NCBI RefSeq assembly: GCF_016650695.1
Contig: NZ_JAEKFH010000009.1
Coordinates: forward strand, 186,001 to 250,000
Direction of reading: 5' to 3'
DNA length: 64,000 nt
Source: Pseudomonas sp. TH41
GTDB taxonomy: Bacteria > Pseudomonadota > Gammaproteobacteria > Pseudomonadales > Pseudomonadaceae
Shown here: in pieces, positions 9,301 through 17,572 of the stretch
Position numbering within the stretch: position 1 is the stretch's first letter
Layout: the number at the start of each line of letters is the position of its first letter
Made by a program: the position numbers and the translations under genes
Notes under the pieces: model-generated
What the model saw: the letters and a program-made list of their open reading frames with translations, nothing else
Databases searched by the model: none
What the model was told of the DNA's origin: nothing

Positions 9301-9825
9301 CGTAGTGCGCAACTGCTGCTCCGTGTCGATCAGGTCTTCGTACTGTTTGCGAATATCATCCGTCAGCCGTTTGCCGCGCCCGGCCTTGACCGCGCCGCGA
9401 TAATCACCGGCGCTGCGCTGCAAATCGATCATTGACTGCGCGTAATCCCCCCACTCCTTTTGCATGGCCTCCAGCCTATGCAGACGGTCGGTCTGAACCG
9501 GATTGTCGGCCGTCAACTCCAACAGGGTGTTGAGGGCGACAGCAATCTTCGGCTTGGCCGTTTCGTAGGGGTCAAGAAAATGCTCGTCACTGCTGAGCAG
9601 AAAGCCGCGCATCCCGGTTTCCAGATCAACCGTCAGTTTCACCGCTTCATTGGCGTTATTGATCACCCGGTCCGTGTGCTCGACCCACTGGATCACCGAC
9701 AGCAAATAAGTGATCAGCGAAACAAAGAACACCGCACTGAGCACACCGATGCCCAATGGCAGGCTGATGTTGCGGCTCAGCAGCTTGCGGAATCGTTGCT
9801 CATCAACGGAAGACGGAGGGGTCAT
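6334..9825 (-). CDS. Large hybrid histidine kinase: CHASE3-GAF-HisKA-HATPase-three receivers
   Basis: 1163 residues. Two membrane helices (about 22-46 and 184-206) enclose a CHASE3-type periplasmic domain with the typical LETGMRGFLLSSDEHFLDPY. A GAF domain (about 245-390) follows, then a long glutamine- and glutamate-rich coiled coil (395-490). The H-box has His503 (ANMSHELRTPLNSS), and the ATPase shows NLLSNAVKFTEKG, RDSGIGIA and GGTGLGLSIS. Three receivers with acceptor aspartates in ILLDMRLPDHSG, MIIDLKLPDMLG and LVLMDVMMPEMDG end the protein. The start is ATG 9825, preceded by AAGG; the frame is open to 9912. It heads the minus-strand operon with CheR and CheB. The glutamate-rich coiled coil resembles chemoreceptor methylation helices (inference). 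Confidence 0.92.
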   Translation of the reverse strand: MTPPSSVDEQRFRKLLSRNISLPLGIGVLSAVFFVSLITYLLSVIQWVEHTDRVINNANEAVKLTVDLETGMRGFLLSSDEHFLDPYETAKPKIAVALNTLLELTADNPVQTDRLHRLEAMQKEWGDYAQSMIDLQRSAGDYRGAVKAGRGKRLTDDIRKQYEDLIDTEQQLRTTRNEEVRTTTIWSIGLYLLFIAGISGLLAYIGRRDLLTLSQSYSANLAAQQASAHRLEQQAWLRNGQTELAEQVLGQLSLNVLGRNILQFCAQYLGTAVAAIYVREEHGGLKRIASYGFSREEEEREQHIYNEEGIAGQVAQTARLIRLDSVPENYFKVSSGLGQGLPRSVLVVPTSDDERVNGVIELGFLRPLNDRDIELLELISGNIGTSIEAARYRQRLQEVLAETQQLNEELQVQQEELKTANEELEEQSRILKESQAHLETQQVELEQTNEQLAEQAQILADQRDAMDLKNTELNQARIQLEDRAEELQRSSKYKSEFLANMSHELRTPLNSSLILAKLLAENPQENLSPEQVKFAESIYSAGNDLLNLINDILDISKVEAGKLEIRPENTSVSRLVDGLRGMFEPLAADKKLGFHVELQPGAPLMMFTDRQRLEQVIKNLLSNAVKFTEKGSVSLTVASQPNEGIAFMVRDSGIGIAEDQQDSIFEAFRQADGTTNRRYGGTGLGLSISRDLAALLGGSISVTSEPGQGSVFTLVLPQQYVEPGEYPVELMKASPVAVAPRVAPAAPVPLIAEVAIPRFDDDRTKAPFTTRCILVVEDEANFAHILYDLAHELGYQCLVAHGADEGYDLAKEFLPDAILLDMRLPDHSGLTVLQRLKEHAETRHIPVHIISVEDRVEAAMHMGAIGYAVKPTTREELKDVFARLEAKLTQKVKRVLLVEDDVVQRDSIARLIGDDDIEITAVGFAQEALDLLRTTIFDCMIIDLKLPDMLGNDLLKRMSTEDICSFPPVIVYTGRNLTRDEENELRKYSRSIIIKGARSPERLLDEVTLFLHKVESRLSHERQRMLKTARSRDKVFEGRKVLLVDDDVRNIFALTSALEQKGAVVVIGRNGREAIEKLNEVEDIDLVLMDVMMPEMDGFEATIEIRKDPRWRKLPIIAVTAKAMKDDQERCLQAGSNDYLAKPIDLDRLFSLIRVWLPKMERI

Positions 9826-10086
9826 GGGGAGGCCTTGTCGAACTGTTGAAAACCAAGGAGTTTGCCCCAAAAAAGGCACCATGTTCCAATTTTCTGAAGC
9901 GTTTTCGCGCAAAACCCTACATTCCGCCGCGGCGATGCAAAGGAGCGGTTATCCTTGCCGAGTCTTGTATGGCTATTCTTTTTGTAGCGCAGTGGGAACT
10001 TGTCGGGTTCCGCCACTTACTCATGCAAGAGCCCGGCTATTTCGATCGACCGGTCACCGCGAATCCAACCCTTGAGAACGCCTATT

Positions 10087-10452
10087 ATGTCCGCCGAAAA
10101 ATCCATCATCCTGGTCGTCGAAGACGACGACATCGTGCGGATGCTGATCATCGATGTTCTGGAGGAACTGGAGTACGAGTTGCTCGAGGCCGAGAGCAGC
10201 GAAAAGGCGCTGGAGTTTCTCAATGATGAAGACCAGTACATCGACCTGATGATGACCGACGTCGGCTTGCCGGTGATGGATGGCCGTGAACTGGCCAAGC
10301 AAGCGCGTATGCTGCGACCCGAGTTGCCTATCCTGTTCGCCAGTGGTTATGCCGAAAACGTCGAGGTGCCGGCGGACATGTTCATCATCGGCAAGCCGTT
10401 CTCCATTGACCAGTTGCGGGACAAGGTCAACAGCATCCTCGCAAGCGCCTAG
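10087..10452 (+). CDS. Single-domain response regulator, divergent from the large kinase
   Basis: A 121-residue CheY-like receiver: VVEDDDIVRML at the N-terminus, the acceptor aspartate in LMMTDVGLPVMDG, the switch region LFASGYAEN, and the lysine in IIGKPFSIDQL. There is no output domain. I start at ATG 10087 although the frame is open from 10000, because the fold begins at once. The 261-bp gap to the divergent kinase gene holds the promoters of both, including a GGAAC-N7-GTTCC inverted repeat at 9995-10011. It is a plausible phosphate acceptor of the large kinase. Confidence 0.87.
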   Translation: MSAEKSIILVVEDDDIVRMLIIDVLEELEYELLEAESSEKALEFLNDEDQYIDLMMTDVGLPVMDGRELAKQARMLRPELPILFASGYAENVEVPADMFIIGKPFSIDQLRDKVNSILASA

Positions 10453-10550
10453 TTTCGGGCAGTGTGAGCAGAAGGTTCGCCATCGGTTGTGGTTTAATTG
10501 CGCGCCGTTTTTATCCCGCACCCTCTGCCCGCTTCAAGGAACCACCCTGC

Positions 10551-11852
10551 ATGAGTCAGCCCCGCCCTACCAAAGTCCTGGTCATCGGTTACGTCTGGCC
10601 CGAGCCCCGCTCTTCTGCAGCGGGTGGGCACATGATGCAAATCCTCGAGTCGTTCTTGCAGCAAGGCTGGGACATTACCTTCAGCAGCCCGGCCGGCACC
10701 GGCGAACACCGGGCGGATCTTGCGGCGTTGGGTATTCGCGAAGTGGCTATCGAGTTGAACAACAGCAGTTTCGACACCTTCATCAGCGAACTGGCCCCGG
10801 ATATGGTGCTGTTCGACCGCTTCATGATGGAAGAACAGTTCGGCTGGCGCGTTGAAAAGCACTGTCCTGACGCGGTGCGCGTGCTTGAGAGTTCTGATTT
10901 GCAAAGCCTGCGAGATGCGCGTCAACAACGTCTCAAGGAACGTTTGAAGGCCAGTGACGACGCCAACGACTTCAGCGACTTGTTCGCGCCGACGTTGCGC
11001 GAAGAGTTTGAGTTCATGGCCGATACGGATATGGCCAAACGGGAAATCGCTGCCATTTATCGTTGCGACTTGAACCTGATGATCTCCGAAGTGGAAATCG
11101 AGCTGCTGGTCGAACAGTTTAACGTCCCACGCAACCTGCTGTTTTGGTGCCCGCTGATGGTTGATCTGCCGGTCACGCCTGCGCCGACCTTCGAGGATCG
11201 GGCGCACTTTCTTCATATTGGCAACTTCCGTCATGCGCCCAACTGGGACGCGGTGCTTTGGCTGAAGACCGTTATTTGGCCACTGATCCGTCAGCAATTA
11301 CCCGGCGCTCAGTTGCACATCTACGGCGCTTACACCCCGCCAAAAGCCACCGCGCTGCACAACGCAGCCCAGGGGTTTCATGTGATGAACTGGGCCGAAG
11401 ATGCGCTGCAGGTCATGTCGGCGACACGCGTGTGTCTGGCGCCATTGCGATTCGGCGCAGGCATTAAAGGCAAAATCCTCGATGCGATGATCTGTGGGAC
11501 ACCTAACGTCACCACGCCGATGGGCGCCGAAGGCATGCACGGCGAAGAACAATGGCCGGGAGCGGTGACCCGAACGGCCCAGGCGTTCGCCGATTGCGCC
11601 GTGCAGCTCTATCAGGACAAGACACAGTGGCTCGAGGCCCAGGCCCTCGGGTTGGACCTTCTGACGAGTCGTTATCAGCAACACATCCATGGCCCGGCAT
11701 TGATCGCACGGCTCGATCTTTGCCGCCAACATCTGTCGACGATCAGAAGAGATAACTTCACCGGCAGTATGCTGCGCCATCATCAACATAAGAGCACTCA
11801 ATACATGGCGCAATGGATTGAAGCGAAAAACAAGTATCGTGAAGACGCCTAA
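10551..11852 (+). CDS. Glycosyltransferase (GT-B fold, group 1/GT4-like)
   Basis: 433 residues. The N-terminal half opens with VLVIGYVWPEPRSSAAGGHMMQIL, the substrate-side loop of GT-B enzymes. The C-terminal half has IGNFRHAPNWDAVLWLKTVIWPLI, LHIYGAY and APLRFGAGIKGKILDAMICG, where the glutamate-like sugar-nucleotide site of the family lies. No membrane segment is present, so it acts in the cytosol, probably on a surface polysaccharide or glycolipid. It has a family-typical length. ATG 10551 follows AAGGAACCACC; the frame is open from 10464. It is not next to other polysaccharide genes, so the acceptor is unknown. Confidence 0.82.
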   Translation: MSQPRPTKVLVIGYVWPEPRSSAAGGHMMQILESFLQQGWDITFSSPAGTGEHRADLAALGIREVAIELNNSSFDTFISELAPDMVLFDRFMMEEQFGWRVEKHCPDAVRVLESSDLQSLRDARQQRLKERLKASDDANDFSDLFAPTLREEFEFMADTDMAKREIAAIYRCDLNLMISEVEIELLVEQFNVPRNLLFWCPLMVDLPVTPAPTFEDRAHFLHIGNFRHAPNWDAVLWLKTVIWPLIRQQLPGAQLHIYGAYTPPKATALHNAAQGFHVMNWAEDALQVMSATRVCLAPLRFGAGIKGKILDAMICGTPNVTTPMGAEGMHGEEQWPGAVTRTAQAFADCAVQLYQDKTQWLEAQALGLDLLTSRYQQHIHGPALIARLDLCRQHLSTIRRDNFTGSMLRHHQHKSTQYMAQWIEAKNKYREDA

Positions 11853-11917
11853 TCATTAAACTCCCCCACGTGAGAACCCTCTCCGTTTAAATCTGATTAA
11901 CTGTGCAAGGATGCACT

Positions 11918-12814
11918 ATGAATATTGCTATCAATACAACCACGGCCAACTTCTCTTCTGTAGCCCAAGGCTTCGCACTTAATAGCTGGATGAGCGATAT
12001 TCCTATTATCGATTCATTATCGCTTGCTCAACTGGTTCTACCAGGCGCTCATAATGCCGGCGTGGACAAGAAAGCCTCTTACTTCGCACCCGGCGCGAGC
12101 AACTGGATCGCCTGCCAAAACAACTCTTTTTATTATCAACTGAACTCAGGAGCGCGCGCCCTTGATTTGAGACTAGGGTATGAAATCGCGGGTAATGGTG
12201 TCGGTACATTCTGGTTTGAGCATAATGGCTTTCGTTCCTCCCGCTCCCTGGAGAACCTGATCACCAGCGTGATCCGGTTTCTTCAGGAAAATCCCGACGA
12301 GTTTATCGTGCTGGATTTTCACCAATTGAATGCTGGCAACAGGCCTTTCGATTACAAAGAATTCAACAGGCTGTTATTGACTCACTTGGGTGACAGGATC
12401 ATTCCCTATACCAATACTTTCCTCCCACTGGAGGAGCTCAAGCGATTGAGCCCTGCCCGGCGCTTACTAGTGGCTGCCGAGTATCATCCGCAGCTCGACT
12501 TGACCTATTTCCATCGAAAAATCGAGCACAAATGGAGCGGAATTTCGACGACCAGTATCAGTGAGCTGAACGCGTATATAACGCACGTCATGAAGCACCC
12601 TCCGAGCAGGGCCTTACCATGGTCACTTTCCGCGACCAGCTACCAAGTTGCGACAGGTCCGGTAAACATCGGGGCGTATATTGATCAGTGGTTTGATCCC
12701 GAGCTTAATGACTGGGCGACAAACAGCAGCATTATCAATACAGATTTTTTTGAAACATCGAATGTGGTACGCCACTGTCTGATTGCCAATCTGATCCAGG
12801 CGTATGCCAAATGA
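11918..12814 (+). CDS. PI-PLC X-domain phosphodiesterase-like protein
   Basis: 298 residues. The phosphatidylinositol-specific phospholipase C X-domain is recognised by His45 in LVLPGAHNAG, Asp83 and Arg85 in ALDLRLGYE, His102 in WFEHNGF, and the strand IVLDFHQLN. These correspond to the general acid/base histidines and the substrate-binding Asp/Arg of the family. Asparagine follows the first histidine, as in calcium-type PLCs. No signal peptide is seen, so it is either cytosolic or exported without one. ATG 11918 is preceded by AAGGA at a good distance; a GTG at 11903 is upstream. Codon use is somewhat more AT-rich than in the neighbouring genes. Known relatives include secreted toxins and hydrolases; the substrate here is unknown. 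Confidence 0.8.
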   Translation: MNIAINTTTANFSSVAQGFALNSWMSDIPIIDSLSLAQLVLPGAHNAGVDKKASYFAPGASNWIACQNNSFYYQLNSGARALDLRLGYEIAGNGVGTFWFEHNGFRSSRSLENLITSVIRFLQENPDEFIVLDFHQLNAGNRPFDYKEFNRLLLTHLGDRIIPYTNTFLPLEELKRLSPARRLLVAAEYHPQLDLTYFHRKIEHKWSGISTTSISELNAYITHVMKHPPSRALPWSLSATSYQVATGPVNIGAYIDQWFDPELNDWATNSSIINTDFFETSNVVRHCLIANLIQAYAK

Positions 12815-12928
12815 CGGTGTAGGCGTTGCCTTGCATCGGCGAGCAGGCACGTAGGGGTTCGCAGACTGGCATTTGACGTCCGGAAAGAGGCATGATCAGG
12901 CTGCGATAACAAAAAAAGCACGCCTGAC

Positions 12929-13834
12929 ATGACCCGAACTGCCAGAGTCACCGATCCTTCCTACGAACTGATGGACGACCACAACGGGTTGTCCATCATC
13001 TATCGCCAGCACGGGTTCCCCTGCCCCTTGGTGCGCTGGCATTTCCACAAGGAATACGAACTGCACTTGATCGTCGCCAGCTCCGGCAAAGTGTTCATTG
13101 GCGATTACATCGGCAACTTCTACCCCGAATCCCTGTTCCTCACCGGCCCCAACCTGCCCCACAACTGGATCAGTCAGGTGGCCGAGAACGAAGTGGTGCC
13201 CAAGCGCGACATGCTGGTCAACTTCACCGACGAGTTGTTCGACAGCGGCCATTTGGTGTTCGCCGAGCTCAAGACGCTCGCGCCCTTGCTGGAGCGTGCG
13301 CAGTACGGCATCGAATTTCGCTGCAAACGCACGATCCAGCAGGCGATGGGCCTGATGCAACGCATTGCCGATACCAAAGGCGTGACCCGGCTCGGGCACT
13401 TTTTCATTCTGCTGGAGTTGCTGGCAGCCGCTGACGATTATCAGTTGCTCTCCGGCGCGACGACCCCGCAATTGGCCGACGAACACAATATCGATCGCAC
13501 TAACCGGGCCGTGGATTACATCTTCGCGCATTACGCCCGGGAACTGCCGCTGGAAGAAGTCGCCGAACACCTGGGCATGAAGCCGACGTATTTCAGTCGC
13601 GTCTTCAAACAAGCCACGGGGCGCTGTTTTATCGAATTCGTCAATCGCCTGCGCATCAGCAAATCCTGCGAGCTGCTGGCCGATGGCGACAAACCGGTGA
13701 CCGATGTGTGCTTCGAGTCGGGGTTCAACAATATTTCCAACTTCAATCGCCGCTTTCAGCAACTGAAAGGCATGACGCCCTCTCACTACCGGCGGTTGGC
13801 GGTGCAGCGGTTGACCGAACAAAACATCGGGTAA
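12929..13834 (+). CDS. mtlR: AraC/XylS activator of the mannitol operon
   Basis: 301 residues. An N-terminal cupin-like sensor (RWHFHKEYELHLIVASSGKVFIGDYIG, residues 36-65) is followed by a C-terminal double helix-turn-helix (LPLEEVAEHLGMKPTYFSRVF and KPVTDVCFESGFNNISNFNRRF). In P. fluorescens, MtlR activates the mtlE promoter in response to mannitol, sorbitol and arabitol. The location directly upstream of mtlE, same strand, supports the assignment. A REP pair and the mtlE control region separate the two genes. Confidence 0.88.
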   Translation: MTRTARVTDPSYELMDDHNGLSIIYRQHGFPCPLVRWHFHKEYELHLIVASSGKVFIGDYIGNFYPESLFLTGPNLPHNWISQVAENEVVPKRDMLVNFTDELFDSGHLVFAELKTLAPLLERAQYGIEFRCKRTIQQAMGLMQRIADTKGVTRLGHFFILLELLAAADDYQLLSGATTPQLADEHNIDRTNRAVDYIFAHYARELPLEEVAEHLGMKPTYFSRVFKQATGRCFIEFVNRLRISKSCELLADGDKPVTDVCFESGFNNISNFNRRFQQLKGMTPSHYRRLAVQRLTEQNIG

Positions 13835-13838
13835 AGAC

Positions 13839-13937
13839 AAGATCAAAAGATCGCAGCCTGCGGCAGCTCCTACAGGGGTATCGCGAACGCAAACACATCC
13901 CTGTAGGAGCTGCCGCAGGCTGCGATCTTTTGATCTT
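13839..13937. repeat. REP pair, GGAGCTGCCGCAGGCTGCGATC type
   Basis: Long inverted repeat ending in GATCAAAAGATCGCAG and its complement, with about 30 bp between the arms. It sits just after mtlR and may act as a transcription barrier between regulator and transporter genes. Confidence 0.9.
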
Positions 13938-14031
13938 CGCCCTTAAAACCTATACGCATTCAATGCCCGTGAAGCACTGAAATGCCGTCCCCTGCACTTC
14001 CAGCACCAAACCCTAGTGCAAAATAGTATCG

Positions 14032-14067
14032 ATTGAAGTGTGACGGATGATTTGTCACATCTTCAAT
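14032..14067. promoter_or_regulatory. Inverted-repeat operator candidate upstream of mtlE
   Basis: ATTGAAG-TGTGAC pairs with GTCACA-TCTTCAAT across a 9-base spacer, with a single unpaired base in one arm. It lies 100 bp before the mtlE start, where an activator site would be expected. MtlR is the obvious candidate binder, but no footprint can be inferred from sequence alone. Confidence 0.5.
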
Positions 14068-14166
14068 TGAAGGCTGTAATCAGTGCACATTCTTCCCTCC
14101 GCAGGAAGACACAAAAACAATAACTGTCCTTCTGTAACCCCGCCGGGTGCAGAAAAGGAGTGCACG

Positions 14167-15477
14167 ATGCAACCTTCTGTAAAAGCTCTGCTTGCCCTCT
14201 CCTGCATGACCCTTAGCAGCGTCAGCCTCGGCGCGCAGACGCTGACCATCGCCACTGTCAACAACAGCGACATGATCCGCATGCAAAGGCTTTCGAAAAC
14301 CTTCGAAGCCGAGCACCCGGACATCAAGCTGAATTGGGTGGTGCTGGAAGAAAACGTCTTGCGCCAACGCCTGACCACTGACATCGCAACGCAAGGCGGG
14401 CAGTTCGATGTGCTGACCATCGGCATGTACGAAGCCGCACTCTGGGGGGCCAAGGGTTGGCTGGAGCCGATGAAGGACTTGCCGGCCTCGTATGCCCTGG
14501 ACGACGTGTTCCCTTCGGTGCGCGAAGGCCTCTCGGTCAAGGGGTCGCTGTATGCCCTGCCGTTCTACGCCGAAAGCTCCATCACCTATTACCGCACTGA
14601 TCTGTTCAAAGACGCCGGGCTGACCATGCCCGAGCACCCGACCTGGGAGCAGATCGGCGAATTCGCCAGCAAACTCACCAACAAAGATAAAGAACAGTAC
14701 GGCATTTGCCTGCGCGGCAAGGCCGGCTGGGGCGAGAACATGGCGTTGATTACCACCGTTGCCAATGCCTATGGCGCACGCTGGTTCGATGAGAAGTGGC
14801 AGCCGGAATTCACCGGCCCCGAGTGGAAAAACGCGCTGAACTTCTACGTCGACACCATGAAAAAATCCGGCCCGCCGGGTGCCTCAAGTAACGGTTTCAA
14901 CGAAAACCTGGCGCTGTTCAACAGTGGCAAGTGCGCGATCTGGGTCGATGCCAGCGTCGCCGGCTCCTTCGTCACCGACAAGACCCAAAGCAAGGTCAGC
15001 GACCACGTCGGCTTTACCTACGCCCCGCACCAAGTCACCGACAAAGGTTCGGCCTGGCTCTATTCCTGGGCGCTGGCGATCCCGACCAGTTCCAAGGCCA
15101 AGGACGCGGCGAAAGCCTTCAGTGCCTGGGCGACATCGAAAGAATACGGCGCATTGGTTGCCGAAAAAGACGGCATCGCCAACGTACCCCCAGGCACGCG
15201 AGCCTCGACCTACAGCGAGGCTTACATGAACGCGGCGCCGTTCGCCAAGGTCACGCTGGAATCGCTGAAAGCGGCGGACCCGAGCAAGCCGACCCTCAAG
15301 CCCGTGCCGTATATCGGCATTCAACTGGTGACCATTCCTGAGTTTCAGGCCGTGGGCACCCAGGTCGGCAAGCTGTTCTCGGCAGCGTTGATCGGCCAGA
15401 CCACGGTCGACCAGGCCCTGACCGCCGCCCAGCAAACCACCGAACGTGAGATGAAGCGCGCCGGTTACCCCAAGTAA
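14167..15477 (+). CDS. mtlE: Mannitol/sorbitol ABC transporter, periplasmic binding protein
   Basis: 436 residues. The signal peptide runs to about residue 23 (LGA-QTL). It is a family-1 extracellular solute-binding protein: TIATVNNSDMIRMQRLSKTFEAEHPDIKLNWVVLEEN, then YALPFYAESSITYYRTDLFKDAG and ALFNSGKCAIWVDASVAGSF. It delivers polyols to MtlF/MtlG. ATG 14167 follows AAAAGGAG; the frame is open from 14083. A REP pair follows the gene, which could protect or terminate its transcript and raise binding-protein levels relative to the permeases. Confidence 0.93.
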   Translation: MQPSVKALLALSCMTLSSVSLGAQTLTIATVNNSDMIRMQRLSKTFEAEHPDIKLNWVVLEENVLRQRLTTDIATQGGQFDVLTIGMYEAALWGAKGWLEPMKDLPASYALDDVFPSVREGLSVKGSLYALPFYAESSITYYRTDLFKDAGLTMPEHPTWEQIGEFASKLTNKDKEQYGICLRGKAGWGENMALITTVANAYGARWFDEKWQPEFTGPEWKNALNFYVDTMKKSGPPGASSNGFNENLALFNSGKCAIWVDASVAGSFVTDKTQSKVSDHVGFTYAPHQVTDKGSAWLYSWALAIPTSSKAKDAAKAFSAWATSKEYGALVAEKDGIANVPPGTRASTYSEAYMNAAPFAKVTLESLKAADPSKPTLKPVPYIGIQLVTIPEFQAVGTQVGKLFSAALIGQTTVDQALTAAQQTTEREMKRAGYPK

Positions 15478-15501
15478 CCCGCTGAAACTTGCTCCTGCCT
15501 C

Positions 15502-15593
15502 CTGTGGGAGCGAGCTTGCTCGCGATGAGGCCGTCAAATCCAACATCGATATTGACTGACAGGCCGCTATCGCGAGCAAGCTCGCTCCCACAG
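15502..15593. repeat. REP pair between mtlE and mtlF
   Basis: CTGTGGGAGCGAGCTTGCTC and its inverted copy flank about 45 bp. Confidence 0.9.
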
Positions 15594-15648
15594 AGATCTC
15601 CACAGGGTTCGCGCTATTCGTATCTGCACCCAAACGGTTCTAAACGCC

Positions 15649-16575
15649 ATGAATATTTCAACTGCCAAAGCTCAAATGGACATCCCCCAACCCGTGCGCA
15701 AAAGCCGGCTGGCCAATCCCGGCTGGTTTCTGGTCAGTCCCTCGGTGGCGTTGTTGCTACTGTGGATGATCGTACCGCTGGGCATGACCCTTTACTTTTC
15801 GATGATTCGCTACAACCTGCTCTACCCCGGTGAAAACGAATTCGTCGGATTGGAGAATTTCACCTACTTCCTCAGCGACTCGGGCTTTCTGCCCGGTGCT
15901 ACCAACACCTTGTTGCTGGTGGGCAGCGTGTTGCTGATCAGCGTGGTGTTCGGCGTATTGATCAGTGCGTTGCTGGAGGCCAGTGAGTTTTTCGGTCGCG
16001 GTATCGTCCGGGTCATGTTGATCTCGCCATTTTTCGTCATGCCCACCGTCGGTGCGCTGATCTGGAAGAACCTGATCTTCCACCCGGTTTCCGGGATGCT
16101 CGCCTATGTCTGGAAGCTGTTCGGCGCGCAACCGGTGGACTGGCTGGCCCACTACCCGCTGCTGTCGATCATCATCATTGTGTCCTGGCAATGGCTGCCC
16201 TTCGCGATCCTGATACTGATGACCGCCATGCAGTCCCTCGACCAGGAACAGAAAGAAGCCGCGCGTCTCGACGGCGCCGGCCCCATCGCGATTTTCTGGC
16301 ACCTGACCCTGCCGCACCTGGCGCGACCGATTGCAGTGGTGGTGATGATTGAAACCATCTTCCTGCTGTCGGTATTTGCCGAGATCTTCACCACCACCAA
16401 CGGCGGTCCCGGCTACGCCTCGACCAACCTCGCCTACCTGATCTACAACCAGGCGCTGGTGCAGTTCGACGTCGGCATGGCGTCCGCCGGTGGTTTGATC
16501 GCCGTGGTCATTGCCAACATCGCCGCCATCGTGCTGGTGCGGATGATTGGCAAAAACCTGACAGACAAAGCCTGA
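15649..16575 (+). CDS. mtlF: Mannitol/sorbitol ABC transporter permease (first)
   Basis: 308 residues with six predicted membrane helices, starting at about residues 25-50 (LVSPSVALLLLWMIVPLGMTLYF). The binding-protein-dependent permease signature (EAA loop) reads EAARLDGAGPIAIFWHLTLPHLARP at about residues 204-228. It pairs with MtlG in the inner membrane. The next gene starts 10 bp after its stop. Confidence 0.93.
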   Translation: MNISTAKAQMDIPQPVRKSRLANPGWFLVSPSVALLLLWMIVPLGMTLYFSMIRYNLLYPGENEFVGLENFTYFLSDSGFLPGATNTLLLVGSVLLISVVFGVLISALLEASEFFGRGIVRVMLISPFFVMPTVGALIWKNLIFHPVSGMLAYVWKLFGAQPVDWLAHYPLLSIIIIVSWQWLPFAILILMTAMQSLDQEQKEAARLDGAGPIAIFWHLTLPHLARPIAVVVMIETIFLLSVFAEIFTTTNGGPGYASTNLAYLIYNQALVQFDVGMASAGGLIAVVIANIAAIVLVRMIGKNLTDKA

Positions 16576-16585
16576 GGCCCACGCC

Positions 16586-17416
16586 ATGACCCTTCAACAA
16601 TCCCGTCGTCTGCAAAGCCTGCTGCTGGGCACCCTGGCCTGGGCCATCGCGATCCTGATCTTCTTCCCGATCTTCTGGATGGTACTGACCAGTTTCAAAA
16701 CCGAAATCGACGCGTTCGCCACGCCGCCGCAGTTCATCTTCATGCCGACACTAGAGAACTACCTGCACATCAACGAGCGCAGCGATTACTTCAGCTTCGC
16801 CTGGAACTCGGTGGTGATTTCCTTCAGCGCCACGGCTCTGTGCCTGCTGATCGCGGTGCCGGCGGCTTACTCCATGGCGTTCTACGAAACCCAACGCACC
16901 AAGGGCACGCTGTTATGGATGCTCTCCACCAAGATGCTGCCGCCGGTGGGCGTACTGATGCCGATTTACCTGCTGGCCAAGAGCTTCGGCCTGCTCGATA
17001 CGCGCACCGCGCTGATCGTGATTTACACGCTGATCAACCTGCCGATCGTGGTGTGGATGATTTACACCTACTTCAAGGACATCCCCAAAGACATCCTCGA
17101 AGCCGCGCGCCTCGACGGCGCAACGTTGTGGCAGGAAATGGTCCGGGTGCTGCTGCCGATCGCCAAGGGTGGCCTGGCCTCCACGGTGTTGCTGTCGCTG
17201 ATCCTGTGCTGGAACGAGGCGTTCTGGTCACTGAACCTGACCTCGTCGAAAGCCGCGCCACTGACCGCACTGATCGCTTCGTATTCCAGCCCTGAAGGGC
17301 TGTTCTGGGCCAAGTTGTCGGCCGTGTCGACACTGGCCTGCGCCCCGATCCTGATCTTCGGCTGGATCAGCCAGAAACAATTGGTCCGCGGCCTGTCGTT
17401 TGGCGCCGTGAAATGA
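16586..17416 (+). CDS. mtlG: Mannitol/sorbitol ABC transporter permease (second)
   Basis: 276 residues with six membrane helices. The EAA loop reads EAARLDGATLWQEMVRVLLPIAKGG at about residues 172-196. Typical of MalG-like permeases of the sugar ABC family. Co-transcribed with mtlF (10-bp gap). A REP pair separates it from mtlK. Confidence 0.93.
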   Translation: MTLQQSRRLQSLLLGTLAWAIAILIFFPIFWMVLTSFKTEIDAFATPPQFIFMPTLENYLHINERSDYFSFAWNSVVISFSATALCLLIAVPAAYSMAFYETQRTKGTLLWMLSTKMLPPVGVLMPIYLLAKSFGLLDTRTALIVIYTLINLPIVVWMIYTYFKDIPKDILEAARLDGATLWQEMVRVLLPIAKGGLASTVLLSLILCWNEAFWSLNLTSSKAAPLTALIASYSSPEGLFWAKLSAVSTLACAPILIFGWISQKQLVRGLSFGAVK

Positions 17417-17425
17417 CCGCAGTCC

Positions 17426-17527
17426 CTGTAGGAGCGAGCTCGCTCGCGATGGACGTGAACGATTACGCGCGCTGCCTGGAAGAACTCATTGTCCGGACGT
17501 TTTTCGCGAGCAAGCTCGCTCCTACAG
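17426..17527. repeat. REP pair between mtlG and mtlK
   Basis: CTGTAGGAGCGAGCTCGCTC at the left and its inverted counterpart at the right, about 50 bp apart. Confidence 0.9.
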
Positions 17528-17572
17528 AAAACAGTCCGGTTTAACGAATAAAACAAACGGAGGCCCATCACC

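Noticed and set aside
9995..10025. GGAACTT as an AlgU-type -35 element before the receiver gene
   Set aside because: No matching -10 element at 16-17 bases; the spacing to the nearest TCA is too long.
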